Assembly (NCBI RefSeq): GCF_937890665.1
Contig: NZ_CALADU010000183.1
Location: 1 to 36,494 of the forward strand
From: an uncultured Subdoligranulum sp.
Lineage (GTDB): Bacteria; Bacillota_A; Clostridia; Oscillospirales; Ruminococcaceae
Direction of reading: 5' to 3'
Length of the DNA stretch: 36,494 bases
Both the position numbers and the translations under genes were made by a program. The notes beneath the pieces were generated by a model. The model had not been told where the DNA came from and searched no databases. It worked only from the letters and a program-made list of their open reading frames with translations. Positions 24,431-31,747 of this stretch are shown piece by piece; position 1 is the first letter of the stretch; every line of letters starts with the position of its first letter.

Positions 24431-25648
24431 ATGCAAGAACAGCAAAAGCGATGGGGACAACGGTTGTTGGCGTTTGTTTTGATGGCGGTATACTTTGTTG
24501 CAATGTGCAGCCTGCACTACCATCAACTCTGCGCCACGGAGGGGTTCCCCTCGGACCTGCCCCAACATCTGGACGAAGCCCTGCGGGGGGAAGTCTATAC
24601 CCTTGCCTATCTTTTGATTCCGCCGGCCTATGCACTGGCCAAAGAGTGGGGCATGGCGGTGTTGTTGGCTATTTTTCAGGTGGCCGCAATGGGGGTATTT
24701 GCTTGGGCCCTGCGTCCTGCCGCGCCGCAGATGTCCGCCCCGGTACGATGGATCGTTAGCCTGATCGTCAACCTGTCGCAGGCGGTCTGGATCCCCCGCG
24801 GCGGATACTGGTATCTGGGTACTGTCAACGGTGTCAACTACCATAATACCACCTACATCATGCTGGCGCCTTTTGCGTTGCTGGCGGTGGTGAGTTTTTA
24901 CCGTGTTTGGCAGCAGATGGAGAGCGGGCTAAACCGCCGAGACTGGTTGGTTTATACGGTGTTGCTTACAGTAGCAACCGGATTTAAAGCGAGCTTGGTT
25001 TTCGCCTTTGCACCGGCACTTTTGGTGGTGTTGGTAATAGACCTTGTGCGGACCCGGGGCACCAACCTCAAGTGTGAAATCCTTGTGGGATGCAGCGTGC
25101 TGCCCAGCATTGCATTATGCCTGCTGGAATCCGTGGTGCTCTTCGGCGGGGAAAGCGGCGGCTTGCAGTTGGTATTTCAGGTGGACCCGGCGGAATTTGC
25201 CACCCACGAAATTTCTTGGGGCTTGTTTACCGAAGCCTCGCGCCGCGGCTTGGTTCGTTCCTTTGTGTTTGTGGGCGCAGTGGCGGTGCTGCTGGGACGC
25301 CGTGCATGGGGGAACTTCCGCTACCGGTTCAGCCTGCTGACCTTTGCCATTGCGATGGCCGAGGCACTGCTGATCATCGAAAGCGGAGACCGGATGAGTC
25401 ATGCCAATCTCTGGTGGGGGCCCTTTATCTGCTTCTGGATCTTTTTCTTGGAATCTTTTTGTGCTTGGCTGCGGGGCTGGACCGCGTGGCGCGCAGGAAG
25501 CCGCACGGCCTGTTTGGGCGGGCGTTTGGCCATCTGTGCAGCAGCGCTGCTTTGGCATATCATCAGCGGCATCTGTTTCCTTGTACAAATGCTGCAAGGT
25601 GCTTCCTTTAAGATTCCCATTGCCACATGGCAGTTGTGGCCGTTCTAA
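24431..25648 (+). CDS. polytopic membrane protein, glycosyltransferase-C-like, last gene of exporter operon
   Basis: Unassigned 405-residue protein with about nine to ten membrane segments. The first outer loop contains EGFPSDLPQHLDEALRGE, where Asp-x3-His resembles the active-site region of glycosyltransferase-C enzymes; further loops have WIPRGGYWYLGTVNGVNYHN. It is smaller than the two preceding proteins and lacks their soluble C-terminal domain. The ATG at 24431 has AAGAGGA. It follows the previous gene by 30 bases and is followed by a bidirectional terminator, which marks the end of the operon that began near 16784. The direct role is unknown. Confidence 0.68.
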   Translation: MQEQQKRWGQRLLAFVLMAVYFVAMCSLHYHQLCATEGFPSDLPQHLDEALRGEVYTLAYLLIPPAYALAKEWGMAVLLAIFQVAAMGVFAWALRPAAPQMSAPVRWIVSLIVNLSQAVWIPRGGYWYLGTVNGVNYHNTTYIMLAPFALLAVVSFYRVWQQMESGLNRRDWLVYTVLLTVATGFKASLVFAFAPALLVVLVIDLVRTRGTNLKCEILVGCSVLPSIALCLLESVVLFGGESGGLQLVFQVDPAEFATHEISWGLFTEASRRGLVRSFVFVGAVAVLLGRRAWGNFRYRFSLLTFAIAMAEALLIIESGDRMSHANLWWGPFICFWIFFLESFCAWLRGWTAWRAGSRTACLGGRLAICAAALLWHIISGICFLVQMLQGASFKIPIATWQLWPF

Positions 25649-25655
25649 TATACAA

Positions 25656-25690
25656 AAAACGCGCATGCGGGTATTCCGCATGCGCGTTTT
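25656..25690. terminator. bidirectional terminator between the exporter operon and the polymerase-like gene
   Basis: Perfect 15-bp inverted repeat (25656-25670 with 25676-25690) with a five-base loop and A4/T4 at the ends of the arms. It serves both convergent genes. Confidence 0.88.
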
Positions 25691-25698
25691 GCTTTGGG

Positions 25699-26997
25699 TT
25701 AGGATTCCGACTCGTTGTTCCAACGGGAGATTGGCACGGCAAAAATAGCACCGCAGAGCAGCAGCGCCGCCGGGTCGCTGGTAATGTGCAAAACCTGCGT
25801 TTCCATATAGCCGTAGAGCAGCACTGCCACCAGACAGGTGACCTCCTGCCAACTGCCACGGCGGGCGTAGCCGTACAGGGCCACCATCATCAATACGGCG
25901 GCAATCAGCAGCAGTACCGGACCGAACTGGTAGAGCAGATAGACAAAGATGTTGTCCAAAATGGGCCATTCCATCAGCATCTGCCCGGCAATTTTCACAT
26001 CGTACATGCGGTAGGCCGCCCAGGAAAGGGAGATTCGGCAGGTCAGCAGTTCATCCAGACGGCGCAGCCATGCGGGGCCGATGGCGTTGGCCCAAGGGCC
26101 GATCTTGATGACAAAGAGCGGTAAGATCATACTGACTGCGCCTACCAGCGCCACCAGCGCGGCGCAAAGTGCCGCCAGCGGTTTGGGGGCGGGACGATGG
26201 CCGACCAGTTTGGCGGCGGCCAGTAAAAGGGCCAGCAACAGCATACAAAGCGCTGCCGAGCGGGAGGCCGGCCCCACCAGCAGAAAAACTGCCACCGCTG
26301 CCACACCGGCCAGTTCTACCCAGCGCAGTTTGGCTCGGCGCAGCAGCACCCATGCCAGCACCAGACCAAACACGATGCCGCCGAAGGTGTTGGGGTGTCC
26401 GTAGCCGAACAGCAGCCGATAACTGCCGTCCCGTTCACTGGTGGCACCGGGGGCAAGGATGCCCGCAAAATGCAGGATCTCTACCAGTGCCAGCGTGGGC
26501 ACACCGCAGCCCAAAAAGGCTTTCATGGCCCGGCGCAGCGGTACATCCTTGGCGGCCAGCAGTACCACCGCCAAGCCTAAAAACCAGATGTTTTGCCCAT
26601 TGAAATACACCCAGCGGGCAATAAAATACAACGCTCCGGCAAGGCCCAAATTGCGCCAGTTGTACCGGGTGCCCAGCAAAATCTTGGCAAAAAAGGCAAG
26701 GTACATCACGGTATCCAGCACCGGGGAAACTCGTGCCTGCAGCCAAGGCCAATGCTCCCGTGCTGTGCTGTTGCAAAAAACCACAGTGAACTCATAGAGG
26801 GCCAATCCCAAACAGAAGGCATACTGGCCCAACCGCAGCCGGGCAGCCTCCCCCCATGGACCGAACAGCAGGTGTTCCTGCTTCCATAGGCAGCGCAGCG
26901 CCGCCGCAGGCCCGCCGCAGCGGTGCCAGCTTGCTATCAAATCTACCGCAGCTGCGGCAAACAGAGCCAGCAGCAGGGCGTTTGCAAAACCAAACAA
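25699..26997 (-). CDS. O-antigen polymerase/ligase-like membrane protein (Wzy/WaaL type), TTG start
   Basis: Probably polymerises or ligates an undecaprenyl-linked glycan at the outer membrane face. The 432-residue protein has about eleven membrane segments and the family's large outer loop near residues 180-210 and later, with GYGHPNTFGGIVFGL followed by the short GPASRSAALCML region, typical of Wzy/WaaL. The start was set at TTG 26997 (MFGFANALLL), seven bases from GGAGG (27006-27010). A longer reading from GTG 27042 would begin inside the -10 box of the promoter at 27032-27061 and has no ribosome site. It is convergent with the exporter operon and divergent from a PAP2 phosphatase gene; both fit the same envelope glycan theme. 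Confidence 0.8.
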   Translation of the reverse strand: MFGFANALLLALFAAAAVDLIASWHRCGGPAAALRCLWKQEHLLFGPWGEAARLRLGQYAFCLGLALYEFTVVFCNSTAREHWPWLQARVSPVLDTVMYLAFFAKILLGTRYNWRNLGLAGALYFIARWVYFNGQNIWFLGLAVVLLAAKDVPLRRAMKAFLGCGVPTLALVEILHFAGILAPGATSERDGSYRLLFGYGHPNTFGGIVFGLVLAWVLLRRAKLRWVELAGVAAVAVFLLVGPASRSAALCMLLLALLLAAAKLVGHRPAPKPLAALCAALVALVGAVSMILPLFVIKIGPWANAIGPAWLRRLDELLTCRISLSWAAYRMYDVKIAGQMLMEWPILDNIFVYLLYQFGPVLLLIAAVLMMVALYGYARRGSWQEVTCLVAVLLYGYMETQVLHITSDPAALLLCGAIFAVPISRWNNESES

Positions 26998-27031
26998 AGG
27001 CAAATCCTCCGTATTCTTCCAGACTGACTTT

Positions 27032-27061
27032 ATTATAAACACAAGGTCGGCGGTTTGACAA
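27032..27061 (-). promoter_or_regulatory. promoter of the polymerase-like gene
   Basis: Minus strand TTGTCA (27061-27056), 18-base spacer, perfect TATAAT (27037-27032). Its -35 overlaps the -35 of the divergent PAP2 promoter. Confidence 0.78.
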
Positions 27062-27083
27062 GCCTTTTGCGGGATGCTATCCT
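27055..27083 (+). promoter_or_regulatory. promoter of the PAP2 phosphatase gene
   Basis: Perfect TTGACA (27055-27060), 17-base spacer, TATCCT (27078-27083), 24 bases before the ATG at 27108. It overlaps the divergent promoter at its -35. Confidence 0.68.
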
Positions 27084-27107
27084 TATACCAACAAGGAGGG
27101 GCTGTCC

Positions 27108-27629
27108 ATGAAAGAAGAGCAATACCGGGCGATCATCGGCTGGTTCAACGCACGTCCGGCCGCACGGCGGGGGCTGTATCTGGTCAGCCGTGGGGCGGTG
27201 GCAGCGGTCTATCTGTTGTATGGCGCACTGCTGCTCTGGCTGGCGGCGCGCCGGCAAGCGCAGTTTTTGCCGACGCTGCTCGTCCCGGCGGCAGCATTCT
27301 GGCTGGGCAGTGCCCTGCGAACCCGCATCAACCGTCCCCGGCCTTATACAGCCATGGGCTATCAGCCTCTGTTCCCTAAAAAAGAGAAGGGGCGCAGTAT
27401 GCCCAGTCGCCACTGCTTTTCGGCAGCGGCCATCGCCGTAGTGGCATGGCATTGCAGCCTGCCCTTGGGAATTGCCTTGGTGGCCTTGGCCTTGCTGATT
27501 GCGGCTTCTCGGGTCATTACCGGTGTACACTATCCCAGCGATGTGGTGGCGGGTCTTGCCTTTGGGGGCGGATTCGCCTTGGCGGGCTGGCAGCTCTACG
27601 GATGGGCTGTGCAGATGCTGCTGGGGTAA
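27108..27629 (+). CDS. PAP2-family membrane phosphatase (undecaprenyl-pyrophosphatase/BcrC-like)
   Basis: Likely dephosphorylates undecaprenyl pyrophosphate or another lipid phosphate at the outer membrane face, recycling the carrier used for wall and glycan synthesis. The 173-residue protein has about five membrane segments and the three PAP2 motifs: RTRINRPRP (motif 1), PSRHCFSAA (motif 2, Arg in place of the usual Gly) and SRVITGVHYPSDVVAG (motif 3, with catalytic Arg, His and Asp). The ATG at 27108 has AAGGAGG with an adequate spacer. It is divergent from the polymerase-like gene with overlapping promoters. Confidence 0.9.
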   Translation: MKEEQYRAIIGWFNARPAARRGLYLVSRGAVAAVYLLYGALLLWLAARRQAQFLPTLLVPAAAFWLGSALRTRINRPRPYTAMGYQPLFPKKEKGRSMPSRHCFSAAAIAVVAWHCSLPLGIALVALALLIAASRVITGVHYPSDVVAGLAFGGGFALAGWQLYGWAVQMLLG

Positions 27630-27631
27630 AA

Positions 27632-27659
27632 CAAAAAACCGGGCGCGCGGTGCGTCCGG
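27632..27659 (-). terminator. terminator of the flavodoxin-like reductase gene
   Basis: On the minus strand an 8-bp stem (27659-27652 with 27646-27639, one G-T pair) is followed by TTTTTTG and more T residues. On the plus strand no T run follows, so it mainly serves the minus-strand gene. Confidence 0.75.
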
Positions 27660-27674
27660 CCTTGGAAAGATTTC

Positions 27675-28295
27675 TCAGCGGATGAAGTTGGTGCGCTTGC
27701 CGCTTTCTGCCTGCGGGGCTTCGATGCCTGCGGCTTTGCCGGCCTCGATGCAGCGCAGGATCCACGCCATGTTGTGGCCCAAGTTGCGCATGATCTGGCA
27801 GCCTTCTTCGTCCAGCAGGGCCTGCTCGGCGTTGCCGCCGTGAACCATGGGCCAGTAGGTGGAGCTGATCAGCGGCATTTCAAAGAACTGGGGAATCTTC
27901 TCCATGGCTTCCAGCGCCGTGGTGGTTCCGGCGCGACGGGCGCTGGTGACCACCGCAGCGGGCTTGTGGCGCAGATAGGCGCCGCCGCTCATCCCTAACC
28001 GGTGCATAAAGCCCAGCATGCTGGCCGCTGCCGTGGCATAGTGAACCGGCGCGCCGAACACGATGCCGTCGGCCTTTTCTACCAGCGGCAGGACCTCGGC
28101 GCCCGGGCCCCCGAATACACATTTTCCGGCCTTGGCACAGCCGCCGCAGCCTACGCAGCCGCCTACCGGCGCTGCCCCGATGTGAAAGATAGTAGTCTCG
28201 ATGCCGGCCTGCTGCAAGGCACCGGCCACTTCGTTCAGGGCCGTATAAGTGCAGCCGTTTTTGTGCGGGCTGCCGTTGATCAAAAGTACATTCAT
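27675..28295 (-). CDS. flavodoxin-fold NADPH-dependent FMN reductase family / iron-sulfur flavoprotein-like
   Basis: Cytoplasmic redox protein binding FMN. The 206-residue protein begins with the flavodoxin phosphate loop (VLLINGSPHKNGCTYTAL), then a cysteine cluster CVGCGGCAKAGKC (residues about 47-59) like those that hold an iron-sulfur cluster in iron-sulfur flavoproteins, and the second FMN loop GIVFGAPVHYATAAASM. Family members reduce quinones, azo compounds or other electron acceptors; the partner is unknown. The ATG at 28295 has ACGGAGG. It has its own promoter (28367-28395) and a terminator downstream. It is divergent from the rRNA methyltransferase gene. Confidence 0.88.
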   Translation of the reverse strand: MNVLLINGSPHKNGCTYTALNEVAGALQQAGIETTIFHIGAAPVGGCVGCGGCAKAGKCVFGGPGAEVLPLVEKADGIVFGAPVHYATAAASMLGFMHRLGMSGGAYLRHKPAAVVTSARRAGTTTALEAMEKIPQFFEMPLISSTYWPMVHGGNAEQALLDEEGCQIMRNLGHNMAWILRCIEAGKAAGIEAPQAESGKRTNFIR

Positions 28296-28366
28296 ACCGT
28301 TTGCCTCCGTTTGTGTGGGATCTATCCCAGTGTATGGTCCCGGCGGGGGACCGATGCGCTGTTTTT

Positions 28367-28395
28367 ATTGTAGCACACCCAGCGGTTTTGGGCAA
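28367..28395 (-). promoter_or_regulatory. promoter of the flavodoxin-like gene
   Basis: Minus strand TTGCCC (28395-28390), 17-base spacer, TACAAT (28372-28367) with a TGC extension before the -10. The transcript would carry a leader of about 65 bases with a small GGTCCC/GGGACC hairpin (28337-28353). Confidence 0.68.
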
Positions 28396-28419
28396 ATCTG
28401 CCGGAAAGGAACCCCTGCG

Positions 28420-29565
28420 ATGAACAAGACCTGTCCCAATGTGTCCCAGCACTGCGGCGGATGTCCGCTGCTGACCACACCCTATCCCCAGCAGTTGGCG
28501 CAAAAACAGGCGCGGCTGCAAACGCTGTTGGGGCGGTTTGCCCCCGTGGAAGCGGTGCGGGGGATGGACGAACCGTGGCATTATCGGAACAAAGCCATCG
28601 CCAGTTTCGCCATGCGGCAAGGAAAACTGGTCTGCGGTCTTTATGCCGAGGGCACCCATCGGGTGCTGCCCGGTGGGGACTGCCTGTTACAACAGCAGAT
28701 TTTGAATCGTACGCTGGCGGCGGTGACCGAAGCGGCGCAAAGCTGTCGCTGGACCGCCTATGACGAGGACCGGGGGACCGGACTGCTGCGCCATGTGGTG
28801 CTGCGCGCCACGCGGGATGACCATGTGTTGGTCACATTGGTCACGCCGGGGCCTGCTTTGCCGGGGGCGCGGAACTTCTGCGCGGCGCTGCGCAAGGCAG
28901 CTCCGTGGGTGGCAGGCATCGTCCACAACTGCAACCCCACCGCCACCAGTGCGGTGTTGGGTAACCGGGAAAAAGTCCTCTATGGTCCCGGTTTTGTATT
29001 GGATACTTTATGTGGTCTGCGGTTTGCCATTTCCTCCCGCAGCTTTTATCAGGTCAACCCGGTGCAGACCGAAGTGCTTTATGGGGCGGCTATCCAACTG
29101 GCAGGGCTGACCGGCCGGGAAACGGTGGTGGATGCCTACTGCGGCATCGGTACCATCGGGCTGTGTGCGGCACCGTCCGCAGGACGGGTGATCGGGGTGG
29201 AGCGCAATCCGGCGGCGGTGGGGGACGCCATCGCCAATGCCCGCCGCAATGGGCTGCGAAACGCGCGGTTCTACTGCGCCGATGCCACCCCTTGGATGAC
29301 CCGAGCTGCCCAAGAACACCTGCGGCCCGACGTGGTCTTTCTGGATCCGCCGCGGGCAGGCAGCACCCCGGCCTGCATCGAGGCAGTGGCGCGGATGGCG
29401 CCCCGGCGAGTGGTCTATGTGAGCTGTGACCCCGAAACGCTGGCCCGGGATGTGGCGCTTTTCGGGAAGCAAGGGCATCGGGCCCAGCGGTTTGTACCGG
29501 TGGATCTCTTCCCCCACACCCGCCATATTGAAACGGTGGCTTTGCTCACCCGGCAGGAGAGATGA
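28420..29565 (+). CDS. 23S rRNA (uracil-5-)-methyltransferase, RlmCD/TrmA family
   Basis: SAM-dependent methyltransferase that makes 5-methyluridine in 23S rRNA (in Gram-positives one enzyme usually modifies U747 and U1939). The 381-residue protein starts with the iron-sulfur cysteine pattern CPNVSQHCGGCPLL near residues 4-17, and has the RNA-binding region, SSRSFYQVNP, the SAM motif DAYCGIGTIGL, the catalytic-site motif FLDPPRAG and the nucleophile C336 in YVSCDPETLARD. The N-terminal TRAM domain seen in many RlmD enzymes is absent, as in some shorter Firmicutes versions. The ATG at 28420 has AAAGGA. The stop overlaps the next gene's upstream ATG (ATGA). Confidence 0.93.
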   Translation: MNKTCPNVSQHCGGCPLLTTPYPQQLAQKQARLQTLLGRFAPVEAVRGMDEPWHYRNKAIASFAMRQGKLVCGLYAEGTHRVLPGGDCLLQQQILNRTLAAVTEAAQSCRWTAYDEDRGTGLLRHVVLRATRDDHVLVTLVTPGPALPGARNFCAALRKAAPWVAGIVHNCNPTATSAVLGNREKVLYGPGFVLDTLCGLRFAISSRSFYQVNPVQTEVLYGAAIQLAGLTGRETVVDAYCGIGTIGLCAAPSAGRVIGVERNPAAVGDAIANARRNGLRNARFYCADATPWMTRAAQEHLRPDVVFLDPPRAGSTPACIEAVARMAPRRVVYVSCDPETLARDVALFGKQGHRAQRFVPVDLFPHTRHIETVALLTRQER

Positions 29566-29567
29566 CC

Positions 29568-30260
29568 ATGATCTACCATACCAATCCTCGCAAGCAACGG
29601 CAATATGACCGCAGCGATTATCGGCTGGAGCCCTATTGGATCCAGCGCCGCCCGGTTCGGAACCGGCGTCTTGTGCTGGCGGTGGCGATTCCACTGGTGT
29701 GCGGCGTGGGGGCCTATCTGGCAACGGCCGGGGAAGATGCGTTTCAGCGCGTTAACTGGACGATGATTGCGGCGCTGCTGCCCGGTCTGATCCTGTGGCC
29801 CATCGCCATCATCACTTGGAAAAACGATCGTGCTGCCTGCCGGGGTGTGGCAATCTGCCGCTGGGATGACAAGCTGGACCTGCAGCCCAAGCGCTTGATT
29901 TATAGCTACCGGGATCGTCGGGATGGGCGGCGCGGACTGCGGTATGAATCTTCGGTGCCCTATTCGCTGCTGGATCGGATCCTCTATTTTCCCGACCGGA
30001 GCTTTCTGGTTTTGTGGTGTGGGGGAATCGACACGGTGTACGAAGCCTCCGGTGCGGCAATCAAGCACACCAACTACTGGACGGGCTTTGGTAAGATCAT
30101 CCGCAGCAACCACAGGGTCTTTTTGCCGATGGTCTACGACGACAACGAAGCCGTTTTGAGAGAATTGGAAACCCTGTCGGCTACGCCGGTGGAGCGTTAC
30201 CCCGGTACCGATGCGGAAATTCCACCGGATAAACCTTTACAGAATCCGCCGCAAGTGTAA
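29568..30260 (+). CDS. hypothetical membrane protein downstream of the rRNA methyltransferase
   Basis: I do not recognise this gene. The 230-residue product has an N-terminal polar region rich in Arg and Tyr, two membrane segments (LVLAVAIPLVCGVGAYLA near 36-53 and MIAALLPGLILWPIAIIT near 67-84) and a C-terminal cytoplasmic part with beta-rich stretches (VPYSLLDRILYFPDRSFLVLW in pieces), reminiscent of small PH-like membrane proteins, but no family can be claimed. ATG 29568 is eight bases from AGGAG; ATG 29562 overlaps the preceding stop but is too near that site. Translation is probably coupled to the methyltransferase gene. There is no clear terminator after it. Confidence 0.7.
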   Translation: MIYHTNPRKQRQYDRSDYRLEPYWIQRRPVRNRRLVLAVAIPLVCGVGAYLATAGEDAFQRVNWTMIAALLPGLILWPIAIITWKNDRAACRGVAICRWDDKLDLQPKRLIYSYRDRRDGRRGLRYESSVPYSLLDRILYFPDRSFLVLWCGGIDTVYEASGAAIKHTNYWTGFGKIIRSNHRVFLPMVYDDNEAVLRELETLSATPVERYPGTDAEIPPDKPLQNPPQV

Positions 30261-30298
30261 AAAAATGCGGCTCCATGTGTAAAATTTTGAAAAAGTGC

Positions 30299-30327
30299 TT
30301 GCTGTGCCGGGCGGCAGACGGTATAAT
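30299..30327 (+). promoter_or_regulatory. promoter of the HD-domain gene
   Basis: TTGCTG (30299-30304), 17-base spacer, perfect TATAAT (30322-30327), 39 bases before the ATG. Confidence 0.78.
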
Positions 30328-30366
30328 AAAACCGTTGGAGCGAGGAAAGCAAAAAGGAGCGTGCCT

Positions 30367-30861
30367 ATGTTCTGTAAACTGACCCCGGCGGAAGAAACAC
30401 GGATGAAAGAACTGCTCTGCGGCGTGGCGGATGATCCCAGCGCCTTGGAAATGCGGCAGTTCATCCAGCACGGAACGGTCACAACCTATGAACATTGCCT
30501 GCGGGTGGCGCGGATCGCCTACTGGCTGAATCTGCGGTTTGGGTGCCGTGCGCGGGAGGCCAGCCTGCTGCGGGGAGCCTTCCTGCACGATTTCTATCTG
30601 TACGACTGGCATGCCTGCCGCAACATCACCCGTTGGCATGGCTTCAAGCATCCGCTGATTGCCCGGTACAATGCCGAGACGGTGTTCCGCCTCAATGAAA
30701 CCGAGAAGAATATCATCCAAAGCCATATGTGGCCGCTGACCCCCATGTGGGTGCCCCGCTGCCGCGAAGCAGTGCTGGTTTGTTTGGCCGATAAAATGTC
30801 CTCGACATGGGAAACCATCATGGAGCGCAGCGCACCGCAGCCTGCGTGGCAGCATTCGTAA
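30367..30861 (+). CDS. HD-domain protein (predicted metal-dependent phosphohydrolase)
   Basis: A small 164-residue HD protein that could hydrolyse a nucleotide or other phosphate. Metal ligands of the HD fold are seen in order: the His of YEHCLRVA near residue 42, LHDFYLYDWH with H74 and D75, the FKHP histidine near 98, and a late IIQSHMWPL/LADKMSS region. The ATG at 30367 has AAAAAGGAG. It has its own promoter and a strong terminator, so it is monocistronic. Short HD proteins of this kind in gut Firmicutes are annotated only as HD domain; the substrate is unknown. Confidence 0.88.
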   Translation: MFCKLTPAEETRMKELLCGVADDPSALEMRQFIQHGTVTTYEHCLRVARIAYWLNLRFGCRAREASLLRGAFLHDFYLYDWHACRNITRWHGFKHPLIARYNAETVFRLNETEKNIIQSHMWPLTPMWVPRCREAVLVCLADKMSSTWETIMERSAPQPAWQHS

Positions 30862-30871
30862 TCTATCCTAC

Positions 30872-30907
30872 AAAGTCCTGCTTGGTACTGCCAAGCAGGA
30901 CTTTTTT
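30872..30907 (+). terminator. rho-independent terminator after the HD-domain gene
   Basis: A perfect 14-bp stem (30872-30885 with 30891-30904), five-base loop, then a run of T to 30907. Confidence 0.92.
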
Positions 30908-30948
30908 CGTATAACAAGATAAATTTATCGAAAAACAATAAAAAATGC

Positions 30949-30977
30949 TTGCAAAACAATAATACCTGTGCTATACT
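30949..30977 (+). promoter_or_regulatory. promoter of the DUF2975-HTH-DUF4173 module
   Basis: TTGCAA (30949-30954), 17-base spacer, TATACT (30972-30977) with TGC just before the -10 (extended). The surrounding 100 bases are AT-rich. It lies 35 bases before the first ATG. Confidence 0.8.
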
Positions 30978-31012
30978 GCTGCTAACCTGAACAAGACGGG
31001 AGCGATCGAGCA

Positions 31013-31483
31013 ATGAAGTGTTGGCAATGGGACGACCACAAAAGCATCACCCTGACTCGCTATGTGGTGGCGTTGGCCATCTTGGCCAGTGTAGTGATGA
31101 CGGTATCGGGACCGTGGTTGGTGCGCTGGCTGGTGGATACCCATATCTTGCAGCATACCGGCCCGGTGGTGGAGGTGGCCCTGCTGGTGTTGGGGTATCT
31201 GTGTGCCGCACTGACGTTTTGGATGTTGTACAATCTATACCGCTTTTTACAGCGGCTGGAACAGGGGCAGGTCTTTGTCCCCCAAACCGTGCAGGCGCTG
31301 CGGCGTATCAGCTGGTGCTGTATGGGGGCGGCGGTCCTCTGCCTGCCTGCGGGGGTGCTGATCTATCTGCCCTTTGCCTTTTTGGCGGTGGCGGCCGGGT
31401 TTATGGCGCTGCTGGTGCGGGTGCTGAAAAACGCTTTTGAACAGGCTGTCCGTATGAAGGATGAATTGGACTATACCATTTAA
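31013..31483 (+). CDS. DUF2975-family membrane protein
   Basis: A 156-residue protein with four membrane segments (residues about 15-35, 48-68, 95-115 and 117-137) and short polar ends, matching the DUF2975 layout (the segment YRFLQRLEQGQVFVPQTVQALRRI in the middle loop is typical: FV...V..LR.I). These proteins are nearly always followed by a small YozG-like HTH regulator, as here (31499). The role is unknown; they may act with the regulator as a membrane sensor. The ATG at 31013 has GGGAG with a longer than usual spacer. Confidence 0.85.
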   Translation: MKCWQWDDHKSITLTRYVVALAILASVVMTVSGPWLVRWLVDTHILQHTGPVVEVALLVLGYLCAALTFWMLYNLYRFLQRLEQGQVFVPQTVQALRRISWCCMGAAVLCLPAGVLIYLPFAFLAVAAGFMALLVRVLKNAFEQAVRMKDELDYTI

Positions 31484-31498
31484 AGGAGGTACGCCATC

Positions 31499-31711
31499 GT
31501 GCCCATTGTGGTCAATCTGGATGTGATGATGGCGCGCCGCCATAAAGGTGCAGGGGAGTTGGCCGAGGAAATCGGCATCACTCCGGCCAATCTTTCCATC
31601 CTAAAAAATAACAAAGCCAAGGCGGTGCGTTTTTCCACGCTGGAGGCTTTGTGCAAGGCGCTGGATTGCCAGCCTGCCGATTTGTTGGAGTATATTCCCG
31701 ACGAGCCGTAA
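31499..31711 (+). CDS. small XRE/Cro-family HTH regulator (YozG-like), GTG start
   Basis: A 70-residue DNA-binding protein consisting of one helix-turn-helix (LAEEIGITPANLSILKNNK) followed by STLEALCKALDCQPADLLEYI, the standard short XRE form. The start is GTG 31499 with AAAGGAGGT (31481-31489) nine bases away, within the end of the DUF2975 gene, so translation is coupled. It probably controls its own operon with the DUF2975 protein. Confidence 0.92.
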   Translation: MPIVVNLDVMMARRHKGAGELAEEIGITPANLSILKNNKAKAVRFSTLEALCKALDCQPADLLEYIPDEP

Positions 31712-31747
31712 CGGCTGCCGGATCAACAACCGAATAGGAGGTTTTCC

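Noticed and set aside
30248..30271. GCCGCA/TGCGGC hairpin at the end of the hypothetical membrane gene
   Set aside because: The stem is six bases with a 12-base A-rich loop and no T run on either strand, so it does not qualify as a terminator.
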